NCBI GenBank assembly: GCA_026545225.1
Contig: CM048852.1
Span: 55,311,146 to 55,375,145, forward strand
Source: Cornus controversa
Taxonomy: Eukaryota; Streptophyta; Magnoliopsida; Cornales; Cornaceae
Length of the DNA stretch: 64,000 bases
Reading direction: 5' to 3'
Under the pieces are notes generated by a model. The model was not told the DNA's origin. It saw only the letters and a program-made list of their open reading frames with translations, and did no database searches. Below, one piece after another: positions 12,859-25,684 of this stretch. The position numbers and the translations under genes were made by a program. Each line of letters opens with the position of its first letter. Positions within the stretch are counted from its first letter, which is position 1.

Positions 12859-13217
12859 ACCAGCATTATGGAGAGAAATGCAAGAACCTTATTCAAATGT
12901 AGGAATCTTTATTATTGTTTCTTTGGTGCCTACCAAAATGGTTGTTTGTACAGTTTTTTTATTTATTTATTTTAAGTATAGTTTTATTAAACAGTCTACC
13001 AATAAGAAAATTTGTACCTAAGGCTGGATGTGAAAAGGAAATGAATTAGTGTGAAGTAGACAACCGATGATAAAATTTAGGTCAAATTTTCAATTTATTC
13101 TGTACTAATCCTACAAATCCTAAAGCCTGTATCTACTTTTCTTCATTACTGATGGATTATCCTAAATTCAGCCAATGCTTGTATTCAACATTACTTACCA
13201 CCCTGTAACAAAATAAC
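12859..13217. other. Short intergenic gap
   Basis: AT-rich sequence between the LTR remnant and the Harbinger-type MITE. Nothing recognisable. Confidence 0.5.
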
Positions 13218-13220
13218 TTA

Positions 13221-13807
13221 GGGCCCGTTTGGTAACCGTTTATGTTTAGTGTTTATTGTTTATAAAAATAAATTTTTAGAATAAACACGTTTGATAATTT
13301 TTGTTTTGTTTATAAATTGTATAAACGTTTTTAAAACAACACTGTTCATAAGCCTTCAAATCCTAAACACCAAAATGATGTTTATTGTTTATGTTTATGA
13401 AAAAAAAAACTTTTTTTTTCTTTTTTATCTAAAATGGTGATTATATTATTTTAATTAAAAATTAAAACTAAAAGTGAGAAAATGAAAAGAAAAAAATTAT
13501 AAAAGACTATTATTTGATACAACGATCAAAATATTAGAATTATCAAGTGTGGACAGAATTAAAGAGCATCAATTGTCTTAAGAAAAAAATATTTGATGCA
13601 ATATGAATAATTACTAATATACTTGATAATAAGAAATAGTTACTTAGGAGCACCCATTCTAAAAAAAAAAAAATTAAAATAAGTCAAACGTTTTTTCGTT
13701 ATCAAACAACACTCATATTTATGGATAAACAAAATCGTAACATAAACACTGTTTATATAAACACTTAAACGATAAACACAAAACATAAACGATTATCAAA
13801 CGGGCCC
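13221..13807. mobile_element. PIF/Harbinger-type MITE
   Basis: 587 bp with inverted ends GGGCCCGTTTGGTAA (left) and TATCAAACGGGCCC (right), extending imperfectly over at least 50 bp (GTTTATGTTTxGTGTTTAT). It is flanked by TTA on both sides (13218-13220 and 13808-13810), the 3-bp target duplication of PIF/Harbinger elements. There is no transposase, so it is non-autonomous. Confidence 0.8.
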
Positions 13808-13810
13808 TTA

Positions 13811-16092
13811 GTAATGGTCCTCCTTATTAAAAAATTTCTATTAAAGGAATATATATATACACACACAAAGTTGAGTATTTCAAGCTGTTAAATCACCATA
13901 GATTTTTCTAGGGTTTGGTGTCTGCTTCTATATCTAACATGGCCCAGGAAAGCAAAGTACTAGTGACACCTGCAGTTTCAAACAGCCAAGACATCTAGAA
14001 AAACCCTTGAACTTGAGGGTTGTTTTCTCTTAATTGCCACTTTTCAATTATTAAACAAAGATAAAAGCTCATTTTGGCTGCAAGAAATATAAAGCTTCTT
14101 TTGGTAGTCCAACATCAAAGTTAAAGAAAACACCCATATTCTGGAATTTGCTGAAGTTATATATATAATTGGGAGACTCGCACACTTTTTTGCCCATTCC
14201 AGGGTGGAACCCCCCTTCTCTAACAGAATTGATATTGATATATTGTGCGGGGTGGTTGGCTGCAAAAGAAAACTGATCCCATTGTGTCTAGCCCATTTGC
14301 ACATAAGCTGGTTTTTTTGGGCATAGTGTGGACATCCTTGTGTTCCCAATTGGGTTTGACGAGTGGCACAAACAAACAATCCATAAACAAAGCACCATTT
14401 TTGGATCCAAATTTTCAAGAGATGTTGAATACTTCTTCAGCAACAACCAGTAAATAAGGGACTTGTTAACAAATAAAATGAAGGCAAATAAGAAACATTT
14501 AAGGGGACTTACTATTTGGGCACTAACATGCAAAATTTAATTAGATGAATTTTATGTTTTATATATATATATATATAAAGCAGTTTGCAGCAGTTTTTTG
14601 ACAGCTTTTAATAAGATTAATGCATTTTGGCAATATCAATGGCAAGAAATATAAGCTGACAAATTAAGAACATCCAGGAAAGGTCAAAAAGATATAAAAT
14701 TTACTTGTTCAAATAGAACTACGTACGTTTACTATAATTTGTTATTGATCTTTAGCACGATGGATTATGATCCACTTTTAAATTTGTGCCATTATGTTCA
14801 TTCAATTTGGTGATTGAAACCTTCAAATAAGCAAGTCCTTGTCTAAAGGCAATAGAACCTTCAAGGAGTTGCCTCTTTATTTTGAAGGTTTCTGTTTATA
14901 GTTTTTTCTTTAAATTCTATCTTCTGAAAAAGTTATGACCACTTCTCAGTTTGTGCTTTTATTAATCTTTGCATATACAGGGCATTGTATTTAAGTCCGT
15001 TTCTAGTCAACTCCATTGAGATATTACCAACACTCTGTAATGGCCTATACTTAGTTCAAATTGTGACTTTGTTATACCAAATCTCATGGCCTGCATGTAT
15101 CTGGACTGCGATATACGAACTACTATATATATAGCCTATATGCATATATATTCCTTCAATTACAAGTGCTCTGGCACTTGAGATAAATTTGGGCCACCAA
15201 ATTCAAATGTGGATCATCAATGTTTATATAAGATCGACATTGAGCCACTTTTTTACATAGATGATAACAATGCAGAGCTGCTCTGTTGATTTTGTACTAA
15301 TCATACTGCGACATTAATTGGGTTTACACATCTTAGGTTTACATAGAATATAGATGATAATGTGGTGTTTCTTCATTTATTTTCTACTAGTACTTAAATT
15401 TCATTCAATTTCAATCAAAACTTAAAGTGTGATATTAATTGTGACCAGACTAATGACCATTAATCACGGGCATTGGATACCATTATTTTGATTTATTTTC
15501 TCAATCCCTTTCACATATCCATATGATACAAAGAAGATCAAAAAACGACAAATGATGAAAATAGTTAAGAAATATCTCTATATATATTACAAGCGGTTTT
15601 ATAATACAGCAAATTATATATGGTTTCATGGGGGCAATGAAGGGAGATGGATATTGTATTAATTTGACTAATTGACAGTCTGCATTTTTGTTTCTAACTT
15701 CTCATGCACTGAACGGGGCTATTAATAGTTAGATTAAGACAAAAGTATCATTGTCAGCAAATAAGACTGATATAACATGAAGAAATGTCTTTTGCACAAA
15801 GGATAAACATAGCTTTCAAAGACCATAAAGCAAATATCTCTCTACCTGTATACATACATGCTGATCTCCACTAAACAACTTTCTTACTTTATAATTTTTT
15901 TTTTTAATTTTTTGGAGTTGGGGATTATCTCAAATATATATCTACTTTATATTTTGTATTCAGGACACGCTTCCCCTTAAATCATATGTTTATATTATAT
16001 GTATGTATATATAGTCTCTCATTCCATTCCATTATTCTCCGCCCCTTTTGAAATGTTCCAAGTACTTGCCCTGATGTCTAATATGTTAGAGA

Positions 16093-16140
<48 letters not shown>

Positions 16141-17954
16141 TAACAATGAACAAAGTATATATGCAATGGTGTCATAGAGCATTTTGGCCTTCATGCCAAA
16201 CACATATCATTCACCAACCAATTAGTCATAATTGTTGGATCAGCAGACAAACCACTCAATAGTAGTAGTCCTGCTCAGTGGCGCACTATAATTGACCAAA
16301 GATGATTACCAAGCTATCAACAAGGAAAGTAAGGGAAAAAAAAGACCTTTAATGTGGAATGAAGTGGGATAAGACCTTATCCATATTGGAGGAAAGTGAC
16401 AACTCTACTTGTCTTCTGCCCACCAAATCAAACAACATGATTTAACAGAGATTTTGAGTTTTCCCTGTTTTCCCATCTGGAGTTGTCGGATTTGCCAGTA
16501 GGAACTATATATATATATATATATCATTGGGTATAGACACCTTGGAATATGCCTAATTGCAAGACTTTGCTTTGAAGGGATGGTCCAGTTTGTTTAATTG
16601 AACATGTATGAGAAACATTAGAGAGAGAGAGAGAGTCCTTGTGCCTGCTCGATGTTTAGGCTGGCAATAATTCTAATTTTTTTTTTGCCAAGAATTTTGC
16701 GGCGCGAAAATGACTGGAGAAGTGGCTGAATATCAAAACCAGGGTGTTAGAGCTTTGCCAACTCAAGACGTTTGTTGCTTAGCTGGTGAAAAGTTGAGGA
16801 ATATTGCACTTCATTTAGAATTTGAAGCCATTGAATCTAACCATCGCCTTAGTTAGTGCATGTTTTTTATCAGCTGTTGTAGAAAATAGGTAGTTGCCTA
16901 CTTGCCTTTATTCTGTCACAACCCTAGTCAATAAATATATATATATATATATATATATAATACACACACACTTTCAAACTTGTAATTGATGGATTTTGGA
17001 AATTAACTAAGTGTTGGGATGATTGTTGTTGTTATTATTATTATTTGCTTGTTGGAGGCCGGAGAGTCTAATGCATGCACCTTGAACAAAGTATAATCAG
17101 TGATATTATTCAAATAATTAAGTTGTGATTACCAAAAGAATTAAACCACTAACACTATGATTAGTGGGGAGTCAGCAATTAGCCCACGTCACAGGCATGC
17201 GCACACCCAAGCATTTACTTATCATTTCATTATTATAAGAGTCATCCAAAGTTCTTGTTGGCATTGTCTTCGTGTTCTTTTATGCAGGCCAACATGAATT
17301 AAGATAATGGATAACAGAAAAAATCTCTCTCTCTCTCTCTCCTCTTGGTGACCTCTAAAAGTTGTGAGAGGACACTAAAGGACTGAGTTCCAACAATCTC
17401 TCTCGTTTTTATCTGCATCTGTAGGACCGGAAGTGACCTAATTAATGGGACAATCTCAGAACGTTAAAACATCATCATGTAGGCTTTATGACAATATATA
17501 TATATATATATATAGGAAGATTGAATTTCAATCTCATATTTTTCTTTTAAATTACTTCACTATTTCCTTTCCCTCCTAGAGCTCCTTGTTTGGTCTGATG
17601 AACCAGTCCAAAGGCATTTTACTTGTTGCTTTTTGGTGTCTTAGCAATATTTCTTAGGTTTCAGCAACCCGAAAATGGAAGAGGAGTTTCAATAGAATAT
17701 GTGTCTATATATGTTAGTTAAATTATTGTTTTTTTTTTTAACACAAAAAAAAACCTATGAGAAAAAATTTGTCACGTTTGCTTGAGTTCGATTATTTTAA
17801 TAATGGAAGAGTATCAAGAGAAGGTTGAGTCGAGTTAAATATCAAGAGAAATTAGTTAGATTTTTTTGCATATATAATTAGATATAGATGAGTAACATCC
17901 TACATACAATAGTGAAATTGTATCAGTTTTATTCTTTCCTTTTTTTTTTTTGTA
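13811..17954. other. Gene-poor AT-rich intergenic region
   Basis: No coding region with a recognisable domain; the frames at 14044-14533 look like chance. There are several (TA)n microsatellites, the longest at 16095-16138, and short (GA)n/(TC)n runs near 16621 and 17325. Some isolated stretches could be decayed transposons, but I cannot place their ends. Confidence 0.45.
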
Positions 17955-19831
17955 GGTAAATTACATTAACCTTCCTTGTAAATAGGCTAAACACAGGAAC
18001 ATTCTCTATGTTGTCAAACACTGCAATCTCTTGTCACTCTGGTCGGATGATGAAATTGGTAAAATAACAATTATATCCATGTATGCTTTATTGTTTTTTA
18101 ATTGAATAAATTACTCTCAACACCCATGAAGTTTGGGCTTATTACTATTAAATTAAACTTTTGAAATTTTTTTGGTCAACTTCCCTTGAGGTTTTGGCCA
18201 ATTACAGATTCCCCCAATCCGTTAGTTGACAGTTTGACCTGTTAAATATTTTTTCATTAATTGACAAAATTACCCTTAAAACCATTAATTATATACACCC
18301 ACAACAACTCCTTTTCATTTTTCCTATTTTCTCACATCCTCAACCTTCTCTATCTACAACACATTGCATAAATGGTTTCATCTTCTCTTTACTTTCTCCA
18401 TCATACCTTTCAAATTCCAGTAGCATACTCATTTTTGGTGTATATTCCAGCATACCTTGAGTAATTTTGATCCAAAATTATTAATACATATGCATTGTCT
18501 TAAAGCAAAATCATTTTTGGAGTGTGTGTGTGTGTATATATATATATATGCATATGTACTATATATAATATGTAAATTAGAGGGATATGAGAACATTAAA
18601 ATGGATTTGAGGATGCTACTGGAATTTGAAAAGTATGTTGGAAAGAGAAAGTAGAGAGAGAAGATGAAACCATTTATGCAATGTGTTATAGAGAGAGAAG
18701 GTAGAGGACGTGAGAAAATAGGAAAAATGAAGAGGAATTGTTGTGGGTGTATATAATTAATGGCTTTAATGATGGGTAATTTTTTCAATTAATGAAAAAA
18801 TATTTAACCGGTCAAACAGTCAACTAACAGATTGGGGAATCTGTAATTGACCAAAACCTCAAGGGAGGTTGATAAAAAAAAATCAAAAGTTTAATTTGAT
18901 AGTAATAAGCCCAAACTTCAAGGGTAGTGAGAGTAATTTACCCTTTTAATTAAAAAATTCTATTATATATGTAGAAAGACAAAAATACCCTTTTACAATC
19001 TTTCTTATACACTTAGATACACAAATACACTTGGAAGGCTCTGAACACTTGGAAGGTTTGATTTCCTAAAATGATAGTGAGAATGTGAATTTAGGGTTTC
19101 TGATACATTTTGAGAGGGAAAGAGACTTGCTGAAAAAGAAGCCTTTGTTTATCAAATGGTCAAAAACACACAAAATTGAATCAATACTCTCAGGCCCAAC
19201 TTCATTCACAATACCAACAACATATAGAATTGTGAAGTAAAAGCAATTAGTGCAATAAGATATGTTACCATCAATTGCTATCAATTGGGACTGAACCCGA
19301 AATCCAATAGCGACGCAAGCGTCGCAGGTGGTGGGAATGGTGAGGTCTAGTTGGCATGCAAAGTCGAGTGTCGTGGATGGACAGAGCTGGTGAGCTAATC
19401 CTAGGTCAATTCGATTGCGGCACAAATGTTGGGTATGATAACGAATTGAAGATTGTCAAAATAGAGGGAGGTGTGGTTGGAAGGTCAATAGAGAATGTTG
19501 AGCTTGGATTGGAAGTTAGAGAGGTAAGAAATTGAATTGGGTAGGTTTGGGAACAAGAAGAGAGAGGTCTCTTTGAGGTGTTAATAAAGGGAAAAATGAT
19601 CCACAATAATTATGTCAAATGGGGTATTTCAATCATTTCAAACATCCTAACATCATTTTGGAATTTTCAGGTGTTAAAAATTATGACATTAGCAATTTTT
19701 CGTACTTGAAAAGCTAACAGGTCAGTGTTACAAAAAGTACACTGACAGGGGAGTGAAGAGTTATTTTTAAAAACACAAGGGAAGCCTTTGTTATTTAGCC
19801 TATTTACAGTAGAGATAAGTTTAATTTATCC
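17955..19831. mobile_element. Outer MULE-like element containing a second element
   Basis: The left end GGTAAATTACATTAACCTT (from 17955) and the reverse complement of the right end, GGATAAATTAAACTTATCT (to 19831), are imperfect inverted repeats. Both continue into GTAAATAGGCTAAA about 30 bp inside. The flanks are T-rich and no clean target duplication can be read. The foldback element at 18104-18943 lies inside. The remaining interior (18944-19780) has open frames on the - strand without recognisable domains, which could be captured sequence. Confidence 0.5.
18104..18943. mobile_element. Foldback MULE-like element with about 300-bp inverted arms
   Basis: The left end from 18104 (AATAAATTACTCTCAACACC) pairs with the reverse complement of the right end at 18943 (GGTAAATTACTCTCACTACC). 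Pairing continues inward through GAAGTTTGGGCTTATTACTA, ATATACACCCACAACAA and CATTGCATAAATGGTTTCATC, so each arm is about 300 bp around a loop of about 230 bp. TTTTAATT flanks both sides (18096-18103 and 18944-18951), fitting an 8-9 bp target duplication. No transposase is present. A transcript would form a long hairpin. Confidence 0.75.
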
Positions 19832-19858
19832 TTCTTTTTTATAAGTACTTTTATCCTT

Positions 19859-21105
19859 GGGTAAATATAATCTATATCTCCTGAGGTTTGCTGAAATAAC
19901 ACATACATCCTCTCTACGTTTCATAATCACACTTACCTCCCCTGTTAGTAACGGTCATCCATGTAACTAACAGCAGTGTGTGATTTTACCGTTATATCCA
20001 TGTATTATATATTAATTTTTTATTTCTTTTCTTTCTCCTCTTCTCTTTCTTTTATAAGTATTTTTATTCTTGGGTAAATATAATCTACCTCTCTTGAGGT
20101 TTGCTGAAATAACACATACCTCCCCTATTAGTAACGGTCATCCATGTGATTGCCTCTGTGCTACTTCGAAGAGGGTTCGACCTCATGGAGATCAACAGAG
20201 ACGAAGATAACACTGGCGATGAAGGAATAATGTCTTCCGAGCATCTTTTCTTATTGGTTCTAATGTTCCAACTGGAATGGTCTCCTATATGGATATAGAG
20301 AAAGAAAGCTCAAAGAATGTAGAGAGAAAATTCGGTTCCTCCGCTGATGAATTTATCTAGTGAGCATGATTTTTCATCGCCATTGATCAGTCACTGTAAT
20401 TCTCTTTCACTGGCAGAATCGTCAAATCACGATAAATCGTAAAGTGGAGCCTCCGATACCTGAACCTGATAAGGTTTATGAATTTTCACCAGCAAGTTTG
20501 ACTAAAACGGTTGGTTTTCAGCTTGGAATCCCTCCGACGTTTGAATCGTCATTGAAAATTTCAACTAGTCCAACTATAGCTCCAAAATCTCAGTCGCCAG
20601 TGACATCCAATACCAATACTAATAGCTCGATGACTTCATCTTCAATCGACGACGGAATTGCAGATTTGGCTCCAACGCACCAAGGCTTGGAGAGAGATAA
20701 GGTTTTGATGGTAGGATTTGGTGATGATAAGTAACAGTCGGAGGTGAATATTATATTTTTCGGTGAGTTGCTGGTTACAGGTGGAGCTCATGGGTCTTCT
20801 CTATTCGATTTTGAGATGGTAAACTTAGAGGGCTCTGGTGTGGCTTGTCGAGGAAGACGGTGAATGGTATATAAGTAATATTTAGTTGGTTAACAGGCTA
20901 AAATAGTCATTTGATGCATTTGAGGGGGCAAAATAGTCCTTTTACCTGCTTACTGTGGCTGACGCCAACAGATTCTCTTTAACTGCGTCAATTGCCATAA
21001 CAGGAGGCGGGTGTGATTTACACAGATCAAAACCTCAGGGGATAATGTAGAGGGGAGGAACGTGTTATTTCGATAAATCTCAGGAAAAATGGATGATATT
21101 TACCC
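19859..21105. mobile_element. MULE-like element with a tandemly duplicated left end
   Basis: The left end GGGTAAATATAATCTATATC and the right end (reverse complement GGGTAAATATCATCCATTTT) are inverted repeats that share a CTGAGGTTTG/CTGAGATTT block and GAAATAACAC. The left end occurs twice, starting at 19859 and at 20072, with a period of 213 bp. The second copy has a perfect 9-bp target duplication with the right end: TTTATTCTT at 20063-20071 and 21106-21114. The first copy is preceded by TTTATCCTT. The simplest reading is an insertion spanning 20072-21105 whose left end plus flank was later duplicated. The interior holds a 96-codon frame at 20444-20734 of unknown origin. Confidence 0.72.
20444..20734 (+). 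pseudogene. Possible captured gene fragment inside a MULE-like element
   Basis: An open frame with a GTG rather than an ATG start, encoding a Ser/Thr/Pro-rich peptide (EPPIPEPDKVYEFSPASLTK...). The frame is open upstream as well. I do not recognise a family. Its place between transposon ends fits captured host sequence, but a chance frame is equally possible. Confidence 0.25.
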
Positions 21106-21124
21106 TTTATTCTTTTTATTTAAA

Positions 21125-21588
21125 GATAAATTACAGTTACCTCCCATCTAGTTAGGGTTTATTACACTTACCTACTATGTGTTTGGCATATTACAATTAC
21201 CCCCTTCTAAGTGAAAAACGTTAGTGTCTATTAACATAGCATTTGAAATTATCCTTATGCCCTAATTATTATATAAATAACTTAACTAAAAACTATCTAA
21301 AAGTTTCAATTACTTTTATACACTCACTTTGATTCACTTTAGTTTGAGTATAATTGTATTTTGGAACATGATACAATGGACAAGAGTGCTTTAACAAAGA
21401 TGTGAAATATAATGCTTGAAAATTCGGCACGTCGACGTTGACCGTGGCTGATCGTTAACTCAACTAACGATAGGGATTTGTTTATTATAAATGTGCAAAC
21501 TAAAAGGGAGTAATTGTAATGTTCCAAAATACAAGAGAGATAAGCATAATAAATCCTAATTAGAGGCATTGTAAGTGTAATTTATCCC
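21125..21588. mobile_element. Small MULE-like MITE
   Basis: 464 bp. The left end GATAAATTACAGTTACCTCC and the right end (reverse complement GGGATAAATTACACTTACAA) are inverted repeats, as are subterminal blocks TAGGGTTTATTACACTTACC and TAGGATTTATTATGCTTATC. The flanks TTATTTAAA (21116-21124) and TTATTTAAC (21589-21597) match at 8 of 9 positions. It lies only 10 bp beyond the target duplication of the preceding element. Confidence 0.72.
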
Positions 21589-21633
21589 TTATTTAACGAT
21601 TTTTAGTTTAAATAAATTAAGTATATAATTATG

Positions 21634-22130
21634 AGTTAAGTGCAAAAAACACTCTCGCTATATACAGAATGTGCAAAAAATACCCCTGAAATTTAGTATG
21701 CTCATATAACCTCCCACTAGTTGTATCCAATAAGTAAATATCCCCTCTGACGAATTTCTGTTCAAAAATAATCGTTGATCATCATGTTTGATTTATTTTT
21801 ATAAAAAAAATTCTGAGATTACTTTTTGCACTTTATAGGGTGAAATGCAAAAACCCCTTGTTATATAGAAAATGTGCAAAAATCCCTCGCTATATAAAAA
21901 ATGTGCAAATAGTCGCCCTTGTTATTTGAAAAATTCCTTGTTTATTTTGAACATTTTAGAATTTTTTTTTTTAATACTGTAATGGCATTTTTGTCATTTT
22001 CTAATTCTGATATCAAAAAATTGATGATTTGTCCTTATTTGTACTATTTGAAAACTGCATGGAATTAATTGAATATCAGAAAACTTTTGCACATTCTGTG
22101 TATAGTGAGGGAATTTTTTGCACTTAATCC
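21634..22130. mobile_element. Short inverted-repeat element (GTGCAAAAAA family), copy 1
   Basis: The ends GTTAAGTGCAAAAAACACTC and, in reverse complement, GGATTAAGTGCAAAAAATTC are inverted repeats. Both run into CGCTATATACAGAATGTGCA or a close variant, giving about 45 bp of pairing. No clear target duplication and no coding capacity. A related element lies at 42005-42345. Confidence 0.5.
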
Positions 22131-22389
22131 TAAAATTCTTATAAAAGAAAAAGAAAAAAACTTTTTGTTAATAACAAAAAAATCACCCATTCTCTGGCCA
22201 CTTTAAAATATCCAATGGTTTGACGAAAAATTGGAATTACTTATGGTGGGGCAGCCGAGGGTGGCCGGCAAATTTAGAAAAAAACGTCGTCAACGTAGTA
22301 AGGCGGGGTGAGGAAGACTCAGGTGAGGTGCATGAATCTCCGTTGTAGGGATACTTTTGAACGTGTGTGTCTTCTTCACTCTGTCCAGT

Positions 22390-22425
<36 letters not shown>

Positions 22426-23595
22426 CCGTACATATGATGTCCATTAGCCCAAATTAGGCCTTTGGGTATTTTATATTATGATTAATAATTGTACCTGCTG
22501 CGTTCAGTGCGTGTCTAAACATATACCATGAATGATATGCCATATCCATTGATGTAATAAAGTAGGACCCAACATCCAAATGCCAAGACAAATCACCCAC
22601 GTGAACGTACATGATTGATCCATCATCAAGTGGATGGAATGCTTCGACTTTGCATCAAAGTCGAATCAAATCAGATGTCAGAAGCGCAAATCCAAAGCAC
22701 CCACATCCACTTCATGCATGCTACCTTCGCCTTGATCAACTTTTCAATTCAATGAAAAATAATTATCCTTTTATATATTACTACTACTACTACTACTAAT
22801 TAGACATGTATAAAACATTGTTACATAGAGACCCACATTCGCTCTTCATTAATGTTGCCGAGGTGCATGCAATTCTTTACAAACACACATATATGTCTAT
22901 GACTCGTGTCCTAGTGTGACAGTTGATCGAATCGAATTATGTATTAATTGTAATTTGATTTGTGAAATTATGAATGAGATCGAATTAATAAATTAAATTT
23001 GTTGTAATCGTTGTTGCTTAATTTTAAGAGTGATGTTTTTAAAACTCCCATTATATTGTATTTATCATTTGGTCACCGTATTCATATATATATATATATA
23101 TATATACATATTCAAGATCCGAGAAGAAAAGTATAAACAAGGCATAATTTTTATATATATATATAAATATTATAAATACTATCAAATTGAGACAGATGAA
23201 ATTCATAGATTGGATCGAATTTATGATCTCTTAGTTTATAATTCAATCCGTGAATTATGAATTTATATTTTATGAATCTGTCACCAATTTGGTCGGTCGG
23301 CCAATCTGATTCAATCATATCGAATATATAGACTAGTGGATATTTTTAAACACCCCTGACGTGCACATATATAACTTCATCTAGTCATCACCTGTCTTAA
23401 TTCTAAAGCAACTAGATGCTCCACTTGACTATGGAACTTTCAGTGGATGTACGAATTTCCAATAATTACAAGAAAGAAAGTTCGCAATGGTCCAAAATAA
23501 ATTTATTGAACCAAACGAATTCTAAAATAAATGGTGAATAATGTGTGTCAACAATTTCTATCCATGCGCATCACATGTTAGAATAAAGAAAGATC

Positions 23596-23634
<39 letters not shown>

Positions 23635-24116
23635 CCCCTCTTTTCTACATAATTAGGATGGTATAACAATCATCGCATAATCTTGTTTATATCCAAGAAG
23701 AAGAAGAAAAAGAAAAATTAAAAGTTGATAAAGCAAGACATGAAATTTTACAAAGCTTCCCAAGAGAGTAGAAAACGTCGTAATCACAAGTTTAATTGCA
23801 TTAGTACGAGGAGGAGTATTGGATTTTGACAGGCATAGGGTAATTACATGGTTGAAAAGGATAAAAGAACACGTGCACACACACTAGTTCTAAATTCCGT
23901 TGCCTGGAATTTGGACAATCTACTGCTTTCACATTGAAAAAGCCAATGGTCGATATTCACACACACACACACATATATATATATGTGTGTGTGTGTCTAA
24001 TATATTGTATGTGTGACTGTTTGTGCCCCATTCTGATTCACCCAACTTGGAGGGTCTAGGGTTTAATATCGAAAAGACTGAGATATTATTATATATAATA
24101 GGTTAAAATAAATAAG
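22131..24116. other. Intergenic region with several simple repeats
   Basis: No recognisable gene. A 7-bp unit (CAGTAGG) is repeated about five times at 22390-22425. There is an (AAT)n run at about 23598-23632 and (TA)n/(CA)n/(TG)n tracts near 23080-23105 and 23960-23995. A locally GC-richer patch at 22240-22400 is otherwise unexplained. Confidence 0.5.
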
Positions 24117-24545
24117 AATTCTCTTATGCTTCCGATTCAAACAAAAATGAGGTCGTTAAACATGTTGCATATATATATATATAATGCTTCCGATCTAAAC
24201 AAAAATGAGGTCGAACAAAAATGAGGTCGTTAAACATGTTGCATATATATATATATAATGCTTCCGATCCAAACAAAAATGAGGTCGTTAATTCTCTTAT
24301 GCTTCCGATCCAAATAAAAATGAGGTAAACCTCATTTTTATTTGGATCGGAAGCATAAGAGAATTAACGACCTCATTTTTGTTTGGATCGGAAGCATTAT
24401 ATATATAACCTCATTTTTATTTGGATCGGAAGTATAAGAGAATTAACGACCTCATTTTTGTTTGGATCGGAAGCATTATATATATATATATATGCAACAT
24501 GTTTAACGACCTCATTTTTGTTTGAATCGGAAGCATAAGAGAATT
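24117..24545. repeat. Modular long palindrome (inverted repeat), about 429 bp
   Basis: Two arms of about 210 bp read as inverted copies around a centre at 24327-24328 (GAGGT-AA-ACCTC). The arms are built from a repeated module of about 40-70 bp, ATGCTTCCGATCCAAAC followed by AAAAATGAGGTCGTTAA and, in some modules, a CATGTTGCA plus TATATATA stretch. The outermost module carries GATTCAAAC in the left arm and the matching GTTTGAATC in the right arm, while inner modules carry GATCC, so variants are mirrored across the centre. A transcript would fold into a long stem. No target duplication or coding frame is visible. Confidence 0.85.
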
Positions 24546-25552
24546 TTGTTTGCGACAACTTCGATAGTGATGAATGTTACATTTCATCCATTCGATGAAC
24601 TGAACTCCAAATAAGAAGTGAAAATCAATTCATTCGCACAATTGCAATTATAGTCAATGTTAAAGTTTGATATATATATATATAGTCCAACAATATATAT
24701 TAACTTGTAAACATTCCATCACGTGAATCAATCCAACAATATATATCTAGTTCAACGTGTTTTCTAACGTGAATGGCGTCCAACAATATATATATATATT
24801 GTATTAAAAACGAAATTCTTATAAGTAGTAATATAAATTTGTGAAAGCAATCATGAGTAGAAGTAATGATAGTTTTGAGGAAAGTAGCTAAAGATATGTT
24901 ACACGTTTATCACAGTTTTGTCGTGGTTGAATTGCATATATAGGGGGTCAAAAGAGTTGTGCTCAGTTATCGTGGTACTTTTGATTTATTCACTTACTAA
25001 ACAAATTGAAAATCAGTTAAAATGTGTCCAATAAAGTGAAGGTGGAAAGTTCCTCATTCCAAGTGAAAATTAACATTCATGGGCTTGAATATATATCTCG
25101 CATGCAAGACTACAAGACATCAAGAGAAGACTACAATATATATATACACACATACGTACATATATTCAAGACTTTTCTTTTTCCTTTTTTGGGCCATTGG
25201 GTGGTGGGTGAACACTGAACAATCTCTTTCTTTGCGACCTTAAGCAATATAATATATATTTTGGCCCGGATGAAATTTAGATCATATAGATTGTCTTTTA
25301 CAGGAACACTATATAGTATACCTGTCTATCAGAAACCTATACATATATGATCAAGACATCTCTGCTTGATGTCAAGGGAAAGTTACTTTCCTTCTTAAAT
25401 TGTTTAATTCCATTAATAGTTGCATCTTTTTAGCTTACGAGATGCTCATTGGCCGTGTCTCTTCAAATTATTATTTTTTAACTCCAAGTCTCTACCTTTC
25501 AGGTTGGAAGGAGAGGAAATAGGAATTTTCTCTGCATTCTATATAATAACAA

Positions 25553-25592
<40 letters not shown>

Positions 25593-25652
25593 CCGCACAT
25601 GCATGTGTATCTAACAATTGAGCGTTAGAAAACTACCCAGACATAATCTTAC

Positions 25653-25684
<32 letters not shown>

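Noticed and set aside
17955..22130. Possible new multi-gene system
   Set aside because: All structure here is explained by nested non-autonomous transposons; no coding genes with domains are present.
23598..23632. AAT-repeat array considered as a possible CRISPR-like or regulatory array
   Set aside because: It is an uninterrupted trinucleotide microsatellite with no spacers; CRISPR is not expected in a plant nucleus.
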